Below, piece after piece: positions 1 to 8,226 of a stretch of DNA of 64,000 bases (the stretch's first letter is position 1; every line of letters begins with the position of its first letter). The translations under genes were made by a program, and so were the position numbers. The notes under the pieces were generated by a model. That model saw nothing but the letters and a program-made list of their open reading frames with translations, had not been told where the DNA came from and ran no database searches. The DNA comes from MGIIb-O2 sp964003245 (GTDB taxonomy: Archaea > Thermoplasmatota > Poseidoniia > Poseidoniales > Thalassarchaeaceae), in NCBI GenBank assembly GCA_964003245.1, contig CAXFIU010000002.1, forward strand, positions 1 to 64,000, given 5' to 3'.

Positions 1-2119
1 CCATCTCTAGCCAGTGACTAGGGAATACTCCTGTACTGAAGTTTTTTATTGATTGAGCAGCATTATAGATGTCTATTTTCTCCCAGGATTCTTCAACTTT
101 ATGCATCATCTGACTGAACTCGGAAAGTATCCATTTATCTTCAATCTCTAAATTATCTGGTTTTGATGAAAGATCGGATGGGACTTCAAACTGACTAGCA
201 AATCTAGCAACATTGAAGATTTTTGTTAACACCCCGAAATATTTAGCTTCGATTTCCTCGGGATTAATATGGAAATCATCCCCCACTTGAGCATCACATG
301 CCTTCCAAAGACGGAAACATTCGCTACCAATTTTGTTAGCTTTCAGCTGGATTTGCTTGCCATCAGCCCCCTTTATTTTCCATGAGCCAGTCCTCCCACC
401 AAAACCACATTCTAGAACTGAATTTGCATCAATACCATTTCCAAGAGATTTGGACATCTTTCGTCCCCATGGGTCCATTCCGAGACCGTCAATCCAAACA
501 TTTGCAAAACCAGGCTTATCTAATAACAAAGTACTTTTTAGCAAAGTGTAGTATAACCAAGTTCTAACAATTTCTTTACCTTGAGGGCGTAAAGCCGTAG
601 GGAAAGCCCGATTAAATAATTCTTGATTTTTACCATAACCTGATACGAATAAATTGGAATTAGAAGAATCCATCCAGGTATCAAATACTTTTTCTTCTCC
701 AGTTAATACTCCAAGTTGTTCTTTCATTTCTTCGTATATCCCCAAAGTTTCTTTGGTCTCTCTATCTAATACTTCAGAGCCCTTAGGAGGTGAATCTCTC
801 CACGGCTGAACATAAACACCAGAAGGAGGCACTACAACTTTAGATTCATCATCAGTATACCAAATCGGAACTTCAGTATGATACCATCTTCTTCTTGATA
901 TTGGCCAATCGATAGATATGTTTTGCATCCAATCATCAAGGAATTGCTTATTCCTAGGTGGAATGAAATTGATATCTGAAACTAACTCATTCATACGTTC
1001 TAAAGTATGTGTTTGTCTAACGTACCATTCTTTGAGCAATATTATCTCTACTGGATTATTTCCTCTTTCACTAACTGGAATCTCTTGTTCATGGTCTTTA
1101 ATTGAAGATAATCTATTTTCTTGTTCTAAAATTTCTATTGCTTTTTTCCTAGCCTCAATTACTGCTAAACCAGATAGAGGCCCTGAAATATCAGTCATTT
1201 TCCCATCGAGGTTAATAGCCACAAATGGTTCTAGACCAAACTCTCTGAATACAGAAACATCATTTTGATCACCGAAGGAACATACCATCAATACACCAGA
1301 ACCAAATTCCATTTTTACAGAATGGTGAGATGCAATGACTACTTTCTTACTACGTCCATTTACTGCTAAAGGTAAATTTATCTCTTTACCAATCAAATGT
1401 GTATATCGGCTGTCTTCTGGATGTACCAAGACTATACCACATGCACAAATTAACTCTGGCCTCGTAGTTGTAATGATGACCTGGTCTCCATCTTCTGTTT
1501 CCCAAATCACATCACAAAGTTTTGTCGACCTAGAAATTCTTTGGACTTCGGCATCTGCAATTGTGGTACCTTCAACGGGATCATAGATATTAGGGCGAAG
1601 ATCTTCAATAATATTGCCTTGCTTAAATAAATCAACAAAGATTGATTGGGATACTGCCCTATATTCTGGAGAATCTGTCAAATATTCGTTCTCAAAAGAA
1701 CAAGATAACCCCACTCTACAAGCAGTTTCCCTCATCGCTTGAGTATATTCTTCAATTGTATCTCTGCAGATATCAATAAACTCACCTCGCTCAAAGGTTC
1801 TCATTTTTCTACCAGTTTTTTTCTCAACAGTGAATTCAATATTTATCCCATTACGGTCTACCCCCCAAGGAAAATATACTTCCTTACCCAATAGCCTTTG
1901 ACTACGAGCAATGACATCTATCATACTGTATTGGGCGACTGCTCCAATATGCCAAGTACCGCTTGGATATGGAGGTGGGGTGTCAATAACAAAAATTTCT
2001 TTAGTAGAATTAGGATTGAAAGAATACCTATCATTGTATGTATTACCATAATGCTCTTCTTGGATTCTTTTTTCAAGATCAATAGACCATCTTTTATCAG
2101 TAATTTTTGGTTTACTCAT
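1..2119 (-). CDS. valS: Valyl-tRNA synthetase (probable), 3' end cut by window
   Basis: About 706 codons are visible from an ATG at 2117-2119 reading left; the C-terminal end lies outside the window. Near residues 37-48 is a class I signature, TPPPYPSGTWHIG, and further on comes KMSKSLGNGIDA, the two ATP-binding motifs of class I synthetases. Segments such as FPWGVDRNGINIEFTVEKK and the WYHTEVPIWY-type editing/catalytic stretch place it in the Val/Ile/Leu group. ValRS is favoured because the first motif has the PPPxxSGxxHIG form rather than the IleRS form. It would charge tRNA-Val in the cytoplasm. It is divergent from the RND gene at 2272. Less likely: IleRS. Confidence 0.82.
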   Translation of the reverse strand, partial: MSKPKITDKRWSIDLEKRIQEEHYGNTYNDRYSFNPNSTKEIFVIDTPPPYPSGTWHIGAVAQYSMIDVIARSQRLLGKEVYFPWGVDRNGINIEFTVEKKTGRKMRTFERGEFIDICRDTIEEYTQAMRETACRVGLSCSFENEYLTDSPEYRAVSQSIFVDLFKQGNIIEDLRPNIYDPVEGTTIADAEVQRISRSTKLCDVIWETEDGDQVIITTTRPELICACGIVLVHPEDSRYTHLIGKEINLPLAVNGRSKKVVIASHHSVKMEFGSGVLMVCSFGDQNDVSVFREFGLEPFVAINLDGKMTDISGPLSGLAVIEARKKAIEILEQENRLSSIKDHEQEIPVSERGNNPVEIILLKEWYVRQTHTLERMNELVSDINFIPPRNKQFLDDWMQNISIDWPISRRRWYHTEVPIWYTDDESKVVVPPSGVYVQPWRDSPPKGSEVLDRETKETLGIYEEMKEQLGVLTGEEKVFDTWMDSSNSNLFVSGYGKNQELFNRAFPTALRPQGKEIVRTWLYYTLLKSTLLLDKPGFANVWIDGLGMDPWGRKMSKSLGNGIDANSVLECGFGGRTGSWKIKGADGKQIQLKANKIGSECFRLWKACDAQVGDDFHINPEEIEAKYFGVLTKIFNVARFASQFEVPSDLSSKPDNLEIEDKWILSEFSQMMHKVEESWEKIDIYNAAQSIKNFSTGVFPSHWLEM

Positions 2120-2271
2120 GACAATCGCCCAGACCTTACACTAAGGCCCCGTAGTAACTTATTCTTGACTATTGCCAATACAAAGACATAATCTAAATGA
2201 AGTTTTGAAGGATATAGAAGCGTTGGGTTGAAGTCCCTTCCTTATCCACGGACATACAGAGAGGTAGCACC

Positions 2272-5205
2272 ATGACCATTCAAGGAAGTGATAATAGTGC
2301 TGATTCTTCAGAGAAAATTTCATACAAAGAACGAATGAAGAATTTTGATTCAAATAGTGTGAGAGATGCTGTAATTCAGTCACCGAATAAATTAAGAAGA
2401 GCTTTTTCAGGATTATCTGCGACACAAGCATTGGTTAAATTTCCAGTAGTCATTATTGTATTTTGCTTGATTTTCACAGGTTATTTCACAATGCACTCAG
2501 GAGCTTTAGATTGTAGGAAAGATTTCAATCCGGGTTTTTGTAATGAAGAATCTTCAATGAACGTGAATGGTGATTTGGAAGTTTACTTACCAGATGGTTC
2601 TCAAGTTTCTCTCTTAATTGAAGAAGTAGAGGAAGATTGGACTACAAATGTAATGATAATTTATGTTGAATCTCCAGACTATAATGTGACACTTGTTCCA
2701 ATTTTAAAACAAATTGACGCTATGGAAAGTGCAATGAATACAAATAGAAATGATGGTGGAGAATTTGATCAAATCGAATATGTACTATCAATTTCTGCTG
2801 TAATTAAGGAAGTTAATTCCAGTGCTGTTAGAGTTGCTAAAGCATTCGCGTCAGGAATTGCTGCATCTACTGGGCAGGAACAATTTTCAGAACAAATTAA
2901 TGAAACTATAGATGACCAAAAAGATATCCTAGGGAATTATGCAATACCTGATGAACAACAGAGAGTTGACCAAATTCTGGGCGAAATGCCCAAAAATGCT
3001 TTGGATAAACTTGTCAGAGATGTAGGTAGAGAAGATGCTGACCAAACTCTAGATTGTGATGAGAATCAATCTTGTATCTCGAGATGGAATAGAGCTGTAA
3101 TAATAATGGGCATTTCAAGCGATGCTGATGTTGCAGAGATGATTGAGAAAACACAGAATGAGATTGACAAATTAAGCAATGTCAACAGCAACCTTAATCC
3201 AAATGACCAAGATCAATCCGATTGGGATTATTGGGGCCTAGAAATGGCCCTTACAGGCCCTGCTCCAATTACTAATGCAGTTACAGAAGAATCATTTAGT
3301 TTGTTCTGGGATGTATTCCCAGTAGGTGTTCTTCTAGTAGCCATAACACTATTCTTATTCCATTGCGACTTGTTACAAACAGGAAGATTTAGACTTGTTC
3401 AAGGCATTAAGGTACTGATAATATCTGGATTACCCACATTATGTTCAGTTTTCCTGACAATGGGAATCATAGGATGGTCAAATTACGAAGTAACAATGAC
3501 TGTGATTATTGTAGGTCCTATCGTTCTTGCTCTTGGAGTTTCATATGGTCTTCACATTACAAATCGTTATGCGGAAGCAAAAGGGACTCCGAATGAAAAA
3601 ATGGAGGAGGCTTTGAATTCAACGGGACGAGCAGTTTTCTTATCTGCTGTAACTACTATTATCGGATTTATTTCTCTAACATTTACTCCAATGGCACCTA
3701 TTCAAACCGTGGGATGGTCACTTGCCTTTGGAATTGTTGTTGTATATGTAATGACCATGTTAATGGTGCCTAATTTGACAATACTATTAGACCTAAAGAA
3801 GCCCTCTCACCCTCCACCTCAATTATTCGTGAATATTGTATCAGTACCGGTCAAATGGACGAGAGTTACTCTTATACTATTCATAATTGCAATGGTTTTC
3901 TCTGCAGGTATTTCTCGGGACAATGTTGAATCTAATCTTGATTTATTAGAAATGGCACCCCAAGATGTTGATGCGGTACAGAAAATGAAAACCTACAGTG
4001 ATGAGTTCGAATCCGGACAACCTGGTTTCTTGAAAATATCTGAAGACATTGGGGCTACAGCAGAGATAACAGATTTAACTGCAAACGATCCTTTTAGTGG
4101 ATTAGAAGCCATAGAGAAGTTGGAAGGACAATGTGCGGAAGTTGATCAAGTTACAGCCGTTTCAATTGTATTCCTGATGAAAGCAATTGCTGTTTCAGTA
4201 AATGTATCTGGTTCACCTGTTGCAGATGAAATTAATAATCAAGATTGGATTCCTGATCCAATTCAAGATGTTGCAACATTAATATTTGATAATGAGCAGT
4301 CAGGCAATGCATCGTTTTGGAGAACCTTGGATACATTAGATGCACAGGAATTAGGGGGGCAACAAGCTCAAAATTTCTTAATATACGTATTCTATAATAG
4401 CTTGACTTTAGAAATGAGGGAGTTATTTATCTCATCAGATTACAGTAGTAGTTTAATCTATATTGATATGCCATTTATGGATGTTGTAGGGACTGAAACT
4501 GCTACTAATTTAGTTAACAAACATGCTGCAAATTCAGGTTTAGGAGGGACGACAGGAACTCCAGAACTTATTGGAGTTGCATCTGTAACTATAGAAGTAA
4601 ATAATTTGATTGTAGGCTCACAATGGAGTTCACTTGGTTTTGCTTTATTATTCACAGTGATAACACTGGGACTGGTTTTCCGTGACATATTATACTCATT
4701 ACTGACAACAATACCTGTAGGATTTACTGTTGCTATGCAATGGATGATCATGGACGCAGGGGGTGTCCAATTATCACTGGTAACAGTAATGATTGGTTCT
4801 ATTCTTGTCGGTGTAGGTGTTGACTTCTCAATACATATCGCCAATAGGGTAAGAGAGCTTGGAGGGAATCTTGAAGCTATAAAATCAGCTTGTGCAAGTA
4901 CTGGTATGAGTTTATTTGAGGCAACTACTGTTACTGCAGCAGGAATGACATGTGCATTTGGAATCAATATACCTGCGATCAAACCGTTCATAACAGTAAT
5001 AATTGTGTTACTTATTATTGCTGCAATTTCCGCACTGATACTACTACCTGCGATTTATGCAGTTATGGTAAAAGCAAATGTTAATTTGACAGGGGGAGTT
5101 TCTAGAATGGTGAAAACTGCAGGCCTAAAAAGAGCAATAGAAAGAGATGAAGCAGATGCTATCGATGCGACCTTAATTATAGGTAAATCCGATGATGCTT
5201 GGTGA
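2272..5205 (+). CDS. RND/MMPL-superfamily membrane exporter
   Basis: A 977-residue integral membrane protein with the internal duplication of RND transporters. The first membrane helix is near residues 57-75, followed by a large external loop (about 76-340) and a five- or six-helix block (about 340-510). The second half repeats this: a helix near 526-544, an external domain to about 785, and a final helix block to about 930. Segments like GVSYGLHITNRYAEAK and GVGVDFSIHIANRVREL are the two equivalent sterol-sensing-type helix ends, each followed by a STG(M/R) stretch. It probably uses the proton gradient to move a hydrophobic substrate or lipid; the substrate cannot be read from sequence. The ATG follows GAGAGGTAG, a plausible ribosome binding site. 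Confidence 0.85.
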   Translation: MTIQGSDNSADSSEKISYKERMKNFDSNSVRDAVIQSPNKLRRAFSGLSATQALVKFPVVIIVFCLIFTGYFTMHSGALDCRKDFNPGFCNEESSMNVNGDLEVYLPDGSQVSLLIEEVEEDWTTNVMIIYVESPDYNVTLVPILKQIDAMESAMNTNRNDGGEFDQIEYVLSISAVIKEVNSSAVRVAKAFASGIAASTGQEQFSEQINETIDDQKDILGNYAIPDEQQRVDQILGEMPKNALDKLVRDVGREDADQTLDCDENQSCISRWNRAVIIMGISSDADVAEMIEKTQNEIDKLSNVNSNLNPNDQDQSDWDYWGLEMALTGPAPITNAVTEESFSLFWDVFPVGVLLVAITLFLFHCDLLQTGRFRLVQGIKVLIISGLPTLCSVFLTMGIIGWSNYEVTMTVIIVGPIVLALGVSYGLHITNRYAEAKGTPNEKMEEALNSTGRAVFLSAVTTIIGFISLTFTPMAPIQTVGWSLAFGIVVVYVMTMLMVPNLTILLDLKKPSHPPPQLFVNIVSVPVKWTRVTLILFIIAMVFSAGISRDNVESNLDLLEMAPQDVDAVQKMKTYSDEFESGQPGFLKISEDIGATAEITDLTANDPFSGLEAIEKLEGQCAEVDQVTAVSIVFLMKAIAVSVNVSGSPVADEINNQDWIPDPIQDVATLIFDNEQSGNASFWRTLDTLDAQELGGQQAQNFLIYVFYNSLTLEMRELFISSDYSSSLIYIDMPFMDVVGTETATNLVNKHAANSGLGGTTGTPELIGVASVTIEVNNLIVGSQWSSLGFALLFTVITLGLVFRDILYSLLTTIPVGFTVAMQWMIMDAGGVQLSLVTVMIGSILVGVGVDFSIHIANRVRELGGNLEAIKSACASTGMSLFEATTVTAAGMTCAFGINIPAIKPFITVIIVLLIIAAISALILLPAIYAVMVKANVNLTGGVSRMVKTAGLKRAIERDEADAIDATLIIGKSDDAW

Positions 5206-5242
5206 CGACAGTTTCATTCACCTCTTTCTATCGGATTAGTGT

Positions 5243-5719
5243 ATGAACTATTGGCTTATGAAGAGTGAACCTCACGTTTATCCATGGGAGAAACTTGTTG
5301 AAGATAAGAGAACTCATTGGGATGGAGTAAGAAATTATCAAGCAAGAAATATGATGAGAGATGATATGAAAATTGGAGATTTAGTATTCTTTTATCACTC
5401 GAATTTTAAACCCCCCCATATAGCAGGAGTGGCAAAGATTTGCAAAGAAGGATATCCTGACTTCACTGCTCAGGACCCAAAATCGAAGTATTTTGATGAA
5501 AAAGCAACTCCTGAGAATCCAAGATGGATGATGGTTGATATTCAACCAATAAGGGCTTTACAAAAAACCGTATCGCTGCAAGAAATGAGAGATAACCCCG
5601 CTTTAGAAGGAATGAAGCTCCTGATGAAGGGATCAAGACTTTCGGTACAACCCGTTTCAGAAAATCATTTTGAGATAATATGTAAAATGGGTGGATTAGG
5701 AAAAATACCACACGAATGA
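5243..5719 (+). CDS. EVE-domain protein
   Basis: A 158-residue protein that is essentially one EVE domain (formerly DUF55). It begins NYWLMKSEPHVYPWEKL and continues WDGVRNYQARNMMRD, the conserved start of this PUA-like family, with a later GDLVFFYHSN strand. EVE domains bind modified bases in nucleic acids, so a role in recognising modified RNA or DNA is likely, but the ligand is unknown. Its start lies 37 bases after the RND stop, so the two may share a transcript, although no functional link is evident. It runs toward the oppositely oriented SRP RNA. Confidence 0.88.
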   Translation: MNYWLMKSEPHVYPWEKLVEDKRTHWDGVRNYQARNMMRDDMKIGDLVFFYHSNFKPPHIAGVAKICKEGYPDFTAQDPKSKYFDEKATPENPRWMMVDIQPIRALQKTVSLQEMRDNPALEGMKLLMKGSRLSVQPVSENHFEIICKMGGLGKIPHE

Positions 5720-5723
5720 AAGT

Positions 5724-6034
5724 TGTGGGCATGTCTTCGGTGGACGTTCGTCACCAACGATGAATATTCATTGAGCTCCTCAACTCCGCTATTCCAAGGC
5801 ATCCAGCATCCCCGGTCGGGCTGCTCGCTTCCGCGCCTGACCTGGTTCCCGGGTATAAGACACTTCGAATTTCCCTCCGGAAATCCGTTATGCCAACCTG
5901 CATCTCTTGGAGGCGAAGTGTCGCTGTCACCCAATGGGTCATCGATGCTTCGTTTACGCCGCCCTCAGACTTCAGGTCACCATTATTGACGATTTGTGAA
6001 TAATAGAGCACGTCAACACTCCCCCTAGCCCATC
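5724..6034 (-). ncRNA. ffs: Signal recognition particle 7S RNA
   Basis: A GC-rich block in otherwise AT-rich DNA. On the minus strand, around 5815-5855, it reads ACCAGGTCAGGCGCGGAAGC followed by GAGCAGCC, the SRP helix 8 core bound by the SRP54 M domain, with its GGAA loop and asymmetric A-rich side. A stem capped by GGAG (GATTTCC-GGAG-GGAAATTC, about 5868-5886) matches helix 6, the SRP19 site. Near the 5' end GTGTTGACG contains the UGUNR motif of the Alu domain. The 5' TGGGC (6028-6032) can pair with the 3' GCCCA (5726-5730), closing helix 1. The size of about 310 bases fits archaeal 7S RNA. Ends are estimated to within several bases. ORFs here are spurious. Confidence 0.93.
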
Positions 6035-6053
6035 TATCCGTAATTAGCGTCCC

Positions 6054-6062
6054 ATTTTAATG
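6054..6062 (-). promoter_or_regulatory. TATA box candidate for SRP RNA
   Basis: The minus strand reads ATTAAAATG here, centred about 26 bases upstream of the predicted RNA 5' end near 6032. That is the spacing expected for an archaeal TATA box. It supports the 5' end inferred from helix 1 pairing. Confidence 0.5.
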
Positions 6063-6101
6063 AAACCCAAGATGATTTAATGAATTAATACTGAAAAATA
6101 A

Positions 6102-6497
6102 TCATTCTGCAGTATATTTTGAAGGACAACCTGTTTGTATTGAGTTAGCAGAAATTGTCCATTTCCCTTCAATATTGATTAAGTCCCCCTTCACAGCAAT
6201 CATGTAACCCTCACCAAAACCATCAGGTAAAGCAACCGAGGAAATATCGACAAATAATTGAGCCTCTTCATTTGTTCCAACTAAAATGAAAATCTTTGAT
6301 TCATCATCCACTGAACCTTCTAATACAGTGCCTCTAAGATGTATCTCATCTGATGTAAAATCTTCAGGAGAGGACATTACTTCATCCACAGTATACTGAA
6401 CCTCAGGATCTACGCTAATTAACATCAGAGAGACTAATCCAATCAATCCTAAACCTACTACAACAAGTCTCCTTGCTCTAGTTGTTGCCATATACAT
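6102..6497 (-). CDS. ccmE: Cytochrome c maturation protein CcmE, Cys-type
   Basis: A 131-residue protein with one N-terminal membrane anchor (about 10-28) and a small OB-fold domain (about 33-120), the architecture of the haem chaperone CcmE. The family features GxVxEGSV and PDGFGEGYMIAVKG align with the usual LPDLFREGQGVVAEG region. The haem-attachment site is CPSKY (Cys124, Tyr128), that is CxxxY in place of the common HxxxY; this Cys variant is known from archaea and some sulfate reducers. It would hold haem outside the membrane for delivery to apocytochromes c. The start may be Met1 or Met3. No other ccm gene is visible nearby. It follows pyrD in the same orientation. Confidence 0.82.
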   Translation of the reverse strand: MYMATTRARRLVVVGLGLIGLVSLMLISVDPEVQYTVDEVMSSPEDFTSDEIHLRGTVLEGSVDDESKIFILVGTNEEAQLFVDISSVALPDGFGEGYMIAVKGDLINIEGKWTISANSIQTGCPSKYTAE

Positions 6498-6530
6498 CCC
6501 AGTAGAAAATCACTCATGAGGTTTGTGTTC

Positions 6531-7628
6531 TTAGGTGTGTTTTGAACCAACGGCCTCGCTGATATTAGAAAAATTATTTTCCTTGACTTTTAATTTTAGA
6601 CCTTTGATAATTTTTGAAACGATAGAAGGGCCATGGAAAACCAATGCCGAATACAATTGAATTAACGATGCTCCGGAGATTATCATATCCCAAGCGGATT
6701 CAACAGAATCAATTCCACCAACTCCAACAATTGGTACTTTAGAATCAGTATTACCATATAGTAAATTGACCACTTCCAATGAACGTTGCCTTAAGGGACG
6801 TCCTGAAAGACCACCTGATTCCGCAAAAGCAGATCTAGATTGAGAATTTTGAGGCACGTATCTAGAAATTGTAGTGTTTGTTGCTACAAATCCATCAATT
6901 TTAGATTTGATAGCAACTTCAGCTGAAATAATTAAATCTTCATCACTCATATCAGGTGAGAACTTCAATAGTAATGGCTTATGAATTCCTTTTCTATCTC
7001 TAATTACATTACATGAATCCAATACATTTGCCAAATGATCGGATTCTTGTAATTCTCTCAATCCAGGAGTATTAGGTGAAGATACATTCAATACAAAAAG
7101 ATCCGAATAATCCCAGAGGATGTCAAGTGTGGAAGAATAATCACCAGGTGCTTCATCATTAGAGACCTTCTTTGAACGCCCAATATTGGCAGCTACAGGA
7201 TTGTCGGGCCATAACCCAGTTGATTTCCTATCAATTAGATTATCCCTTACTGCTAAAGCCCCAGGATTATTGAAACCCATCCTGTTAATCAAAGCATTTT
7301 CTTTATTTGCTCTGAACATTCTTGGTTTGGGATTACCATCTTGAGGGAACCTAGTAATTCCACCATATTCCATCCAAGAAAACCCTATTGAAGGCCATGC
7401 AGATAATGCTTGAGCCTTTTTATCAAATCCTGCTGCGATACCTAATGGATGATTAAATGACATTCCGAAGACGTTTGTAGGTAATTCTGGTGATTGGTAT
7501 AAACTTTTTAGGAGATTCCTACCCAACGAACTTCTCTCTAACCTCTCTAATGATGAAAGACCTAGCCCATGAGCTTTTTCGGAGTCTATTAGGCCCAATA
7601 AAGGCCTACCAAACATTCGATACGGCAT
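6531..7628 (-). CDS. pyrD: Dihydroorotate dehydrogenase (quinone), class 2
   Basis: A 365-residue flavoenzyme oxidising dihydroorotate to orotate in pyrimidine synthesis. I start it at the ATG of MPYRMFGRPLL (7628) because an N-terminal helix, the YRxxRPLLF-type start and the following GLSSLERLERS match class 2 enzymes, which pass electrons to membrane quinone. An in-frame ORF runs back to 7805 but would overlap the divergent gene. Motifs visible: GIAAGFDKKAQAL (FMN phosphate region), INRMGFNNPGA, LNVSSPNTPGLRELQ with the class 2 serine base, and GVGGIDSVESAWDMIISGAS near the C terminus. Use of quinone fits the menaquinone gene mqnC in this window. Confidence 0.93.
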   Translation of the reverse strand: MPYRMFGRPLLGLIDSEKAHGLGLSSLERLERSSLGRNLLKSLYQSPELPTNVFGMSFNHPLGIAAGFDKKAQALSAWPSIGFSWMEYGGITRFPQDGNPKPRMFRANKENALINRMGFNNPGALAVRDNLIDRKSTGLWPDNPVAANIGRSKKVSNDEAPGDYSSTLDILWDYSDLFVLNVSSPNTPGLRELQESDHLANVLDSCNVIRDRKGIHKPLLLKFSPDMSDEDLIISAEVAIKSKIDGFVATNTTISRYVPQNSQSRSAFAESGGLSGRPLRQRSLEVVNLLYGNTDSKVPIVGVGGIDSVESAWDMIISGASLIQLYSALVFHGPSIVSKIIKGLKLKVKENNFSNISEAVGSKHT

Positions 7629-7686
7629 TCCCACGATAAAGCCGGTGAACCGACACTCTTCAAGCGTTACGCACCTTCCGAGAGGC

Positions 7687-8094
7687 ATGGAGGGTTCTGA
7701 CGGGGGTGCGGCCATCTCTGAATTAGCAAGAAGAATACTAAGATCGAGTGGTGTGAAAATCATACATGATGGTGGATTAGAACAAGAAATTGATTCTCTA
7801 GCCAAAGAATTATCCGATAATGCTCCGAAAATTATTTTTGGAATAGAGTCAGAAGTTACTGATTCGGCAGATATTTACTTCCTAAATATGAACTCTCAAA
7901 ATGGAATTATTTCTCAGAAGCCTCCCCAGTCTTTAGAAACTGTCTGGATAAAAGGGGGTTCTGAAAAATGGAAACTGCTCCAAAAGCAGATTGTAGAACT
8001 GGGTAGAGCAGGATATCCTGGTTGTATCGGTTGTGCAGGTCCAGCAGCCTCTGAACCATGGGATGAAGCTGTTTCGAGGATGCGAGAAAAGTAA
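7687..8094 (+). CDS. Small protein of unknown function
   Basis: A 135-residue product if started at the ATG of MEGSDGGAAISELARR; an in-frame ATG at 7645 is possible but lies only 16 bases from the divergent pyrD start. The sequence has an alpha/beta look (KIIHDGG, APKIIFGIES, ETVWIKGG), no membrane segment and a C-terminal YPGCIGCAGPA stretch with two cysteines. I do not recognise the family. Codon use resembles its neighbours, so I treat it as a real gene. A GC-rich hairpin follows its stop. Confidence 0.65.
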   Translation: MEGSDGGAAISELARRILRSSGVKIIHDGGLEQEIDSLAKELSDNAPKIIFGIESEVTDSADIYFLNMNSQNGIISQKPPQSLETVWIKGGSEKWKLLQKQIVELGRAGYPGCIGCAGPAASEPWDEAVSRMREK

Positions 8095-8101
8095 TCGGTC
8101 T

Positions 8102-8122
8102 CGCGCGCCTCACGTGCGCGCG
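8102..8122. terminator. GC-rich hairpin between unknown gene and topA
   Basis: CGCGCGC (8102-8108), a 7-base loop, then GCGCGCG (8116-8122): a perfect 7-bp stem of pure alternating CG in an AT-rich genome. It starts 7 bases after the upstream stop. There is no T run after it, so it may end transcription poorly; a protein-binding or Z-DNA-prone site is an alternative. Confidence 0.4.
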
Positions 8123-8226
8123 CGCCTTGTAATCAAACTGTTCAGACTCAACTTTATACAGGTTGTATTGTGCGGCAGAGAATAACGGTCGATGCTAGGT
8201 AATTGACTAAGTGATGGTTGAGGAAT

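Noticed and set aside
918..1586. Plus-strand frames of 83-116 codons
   Set aside because: They are shadows of the aminoacyl-tRNA synthetase on the other strand, which has class I signatures.
4458..4991. 177-codon frame on the minus strand
   Set aside because: It is antisense to the C-terminal membrane domain of the RND exporter, which is clearly coding.
5665..6011. Several open frames of 86-89 codons on both strands
   Set aside because: They lie over the SRP RNA, have no protein-like patterns and overlap each other.
7629..7805. N-terminal extension of PyrD in the open frame
   Set aside because: The extension has no family similarity, overlaps the divergent gene, and the ATG at 7628 gives the normal class 2 start.
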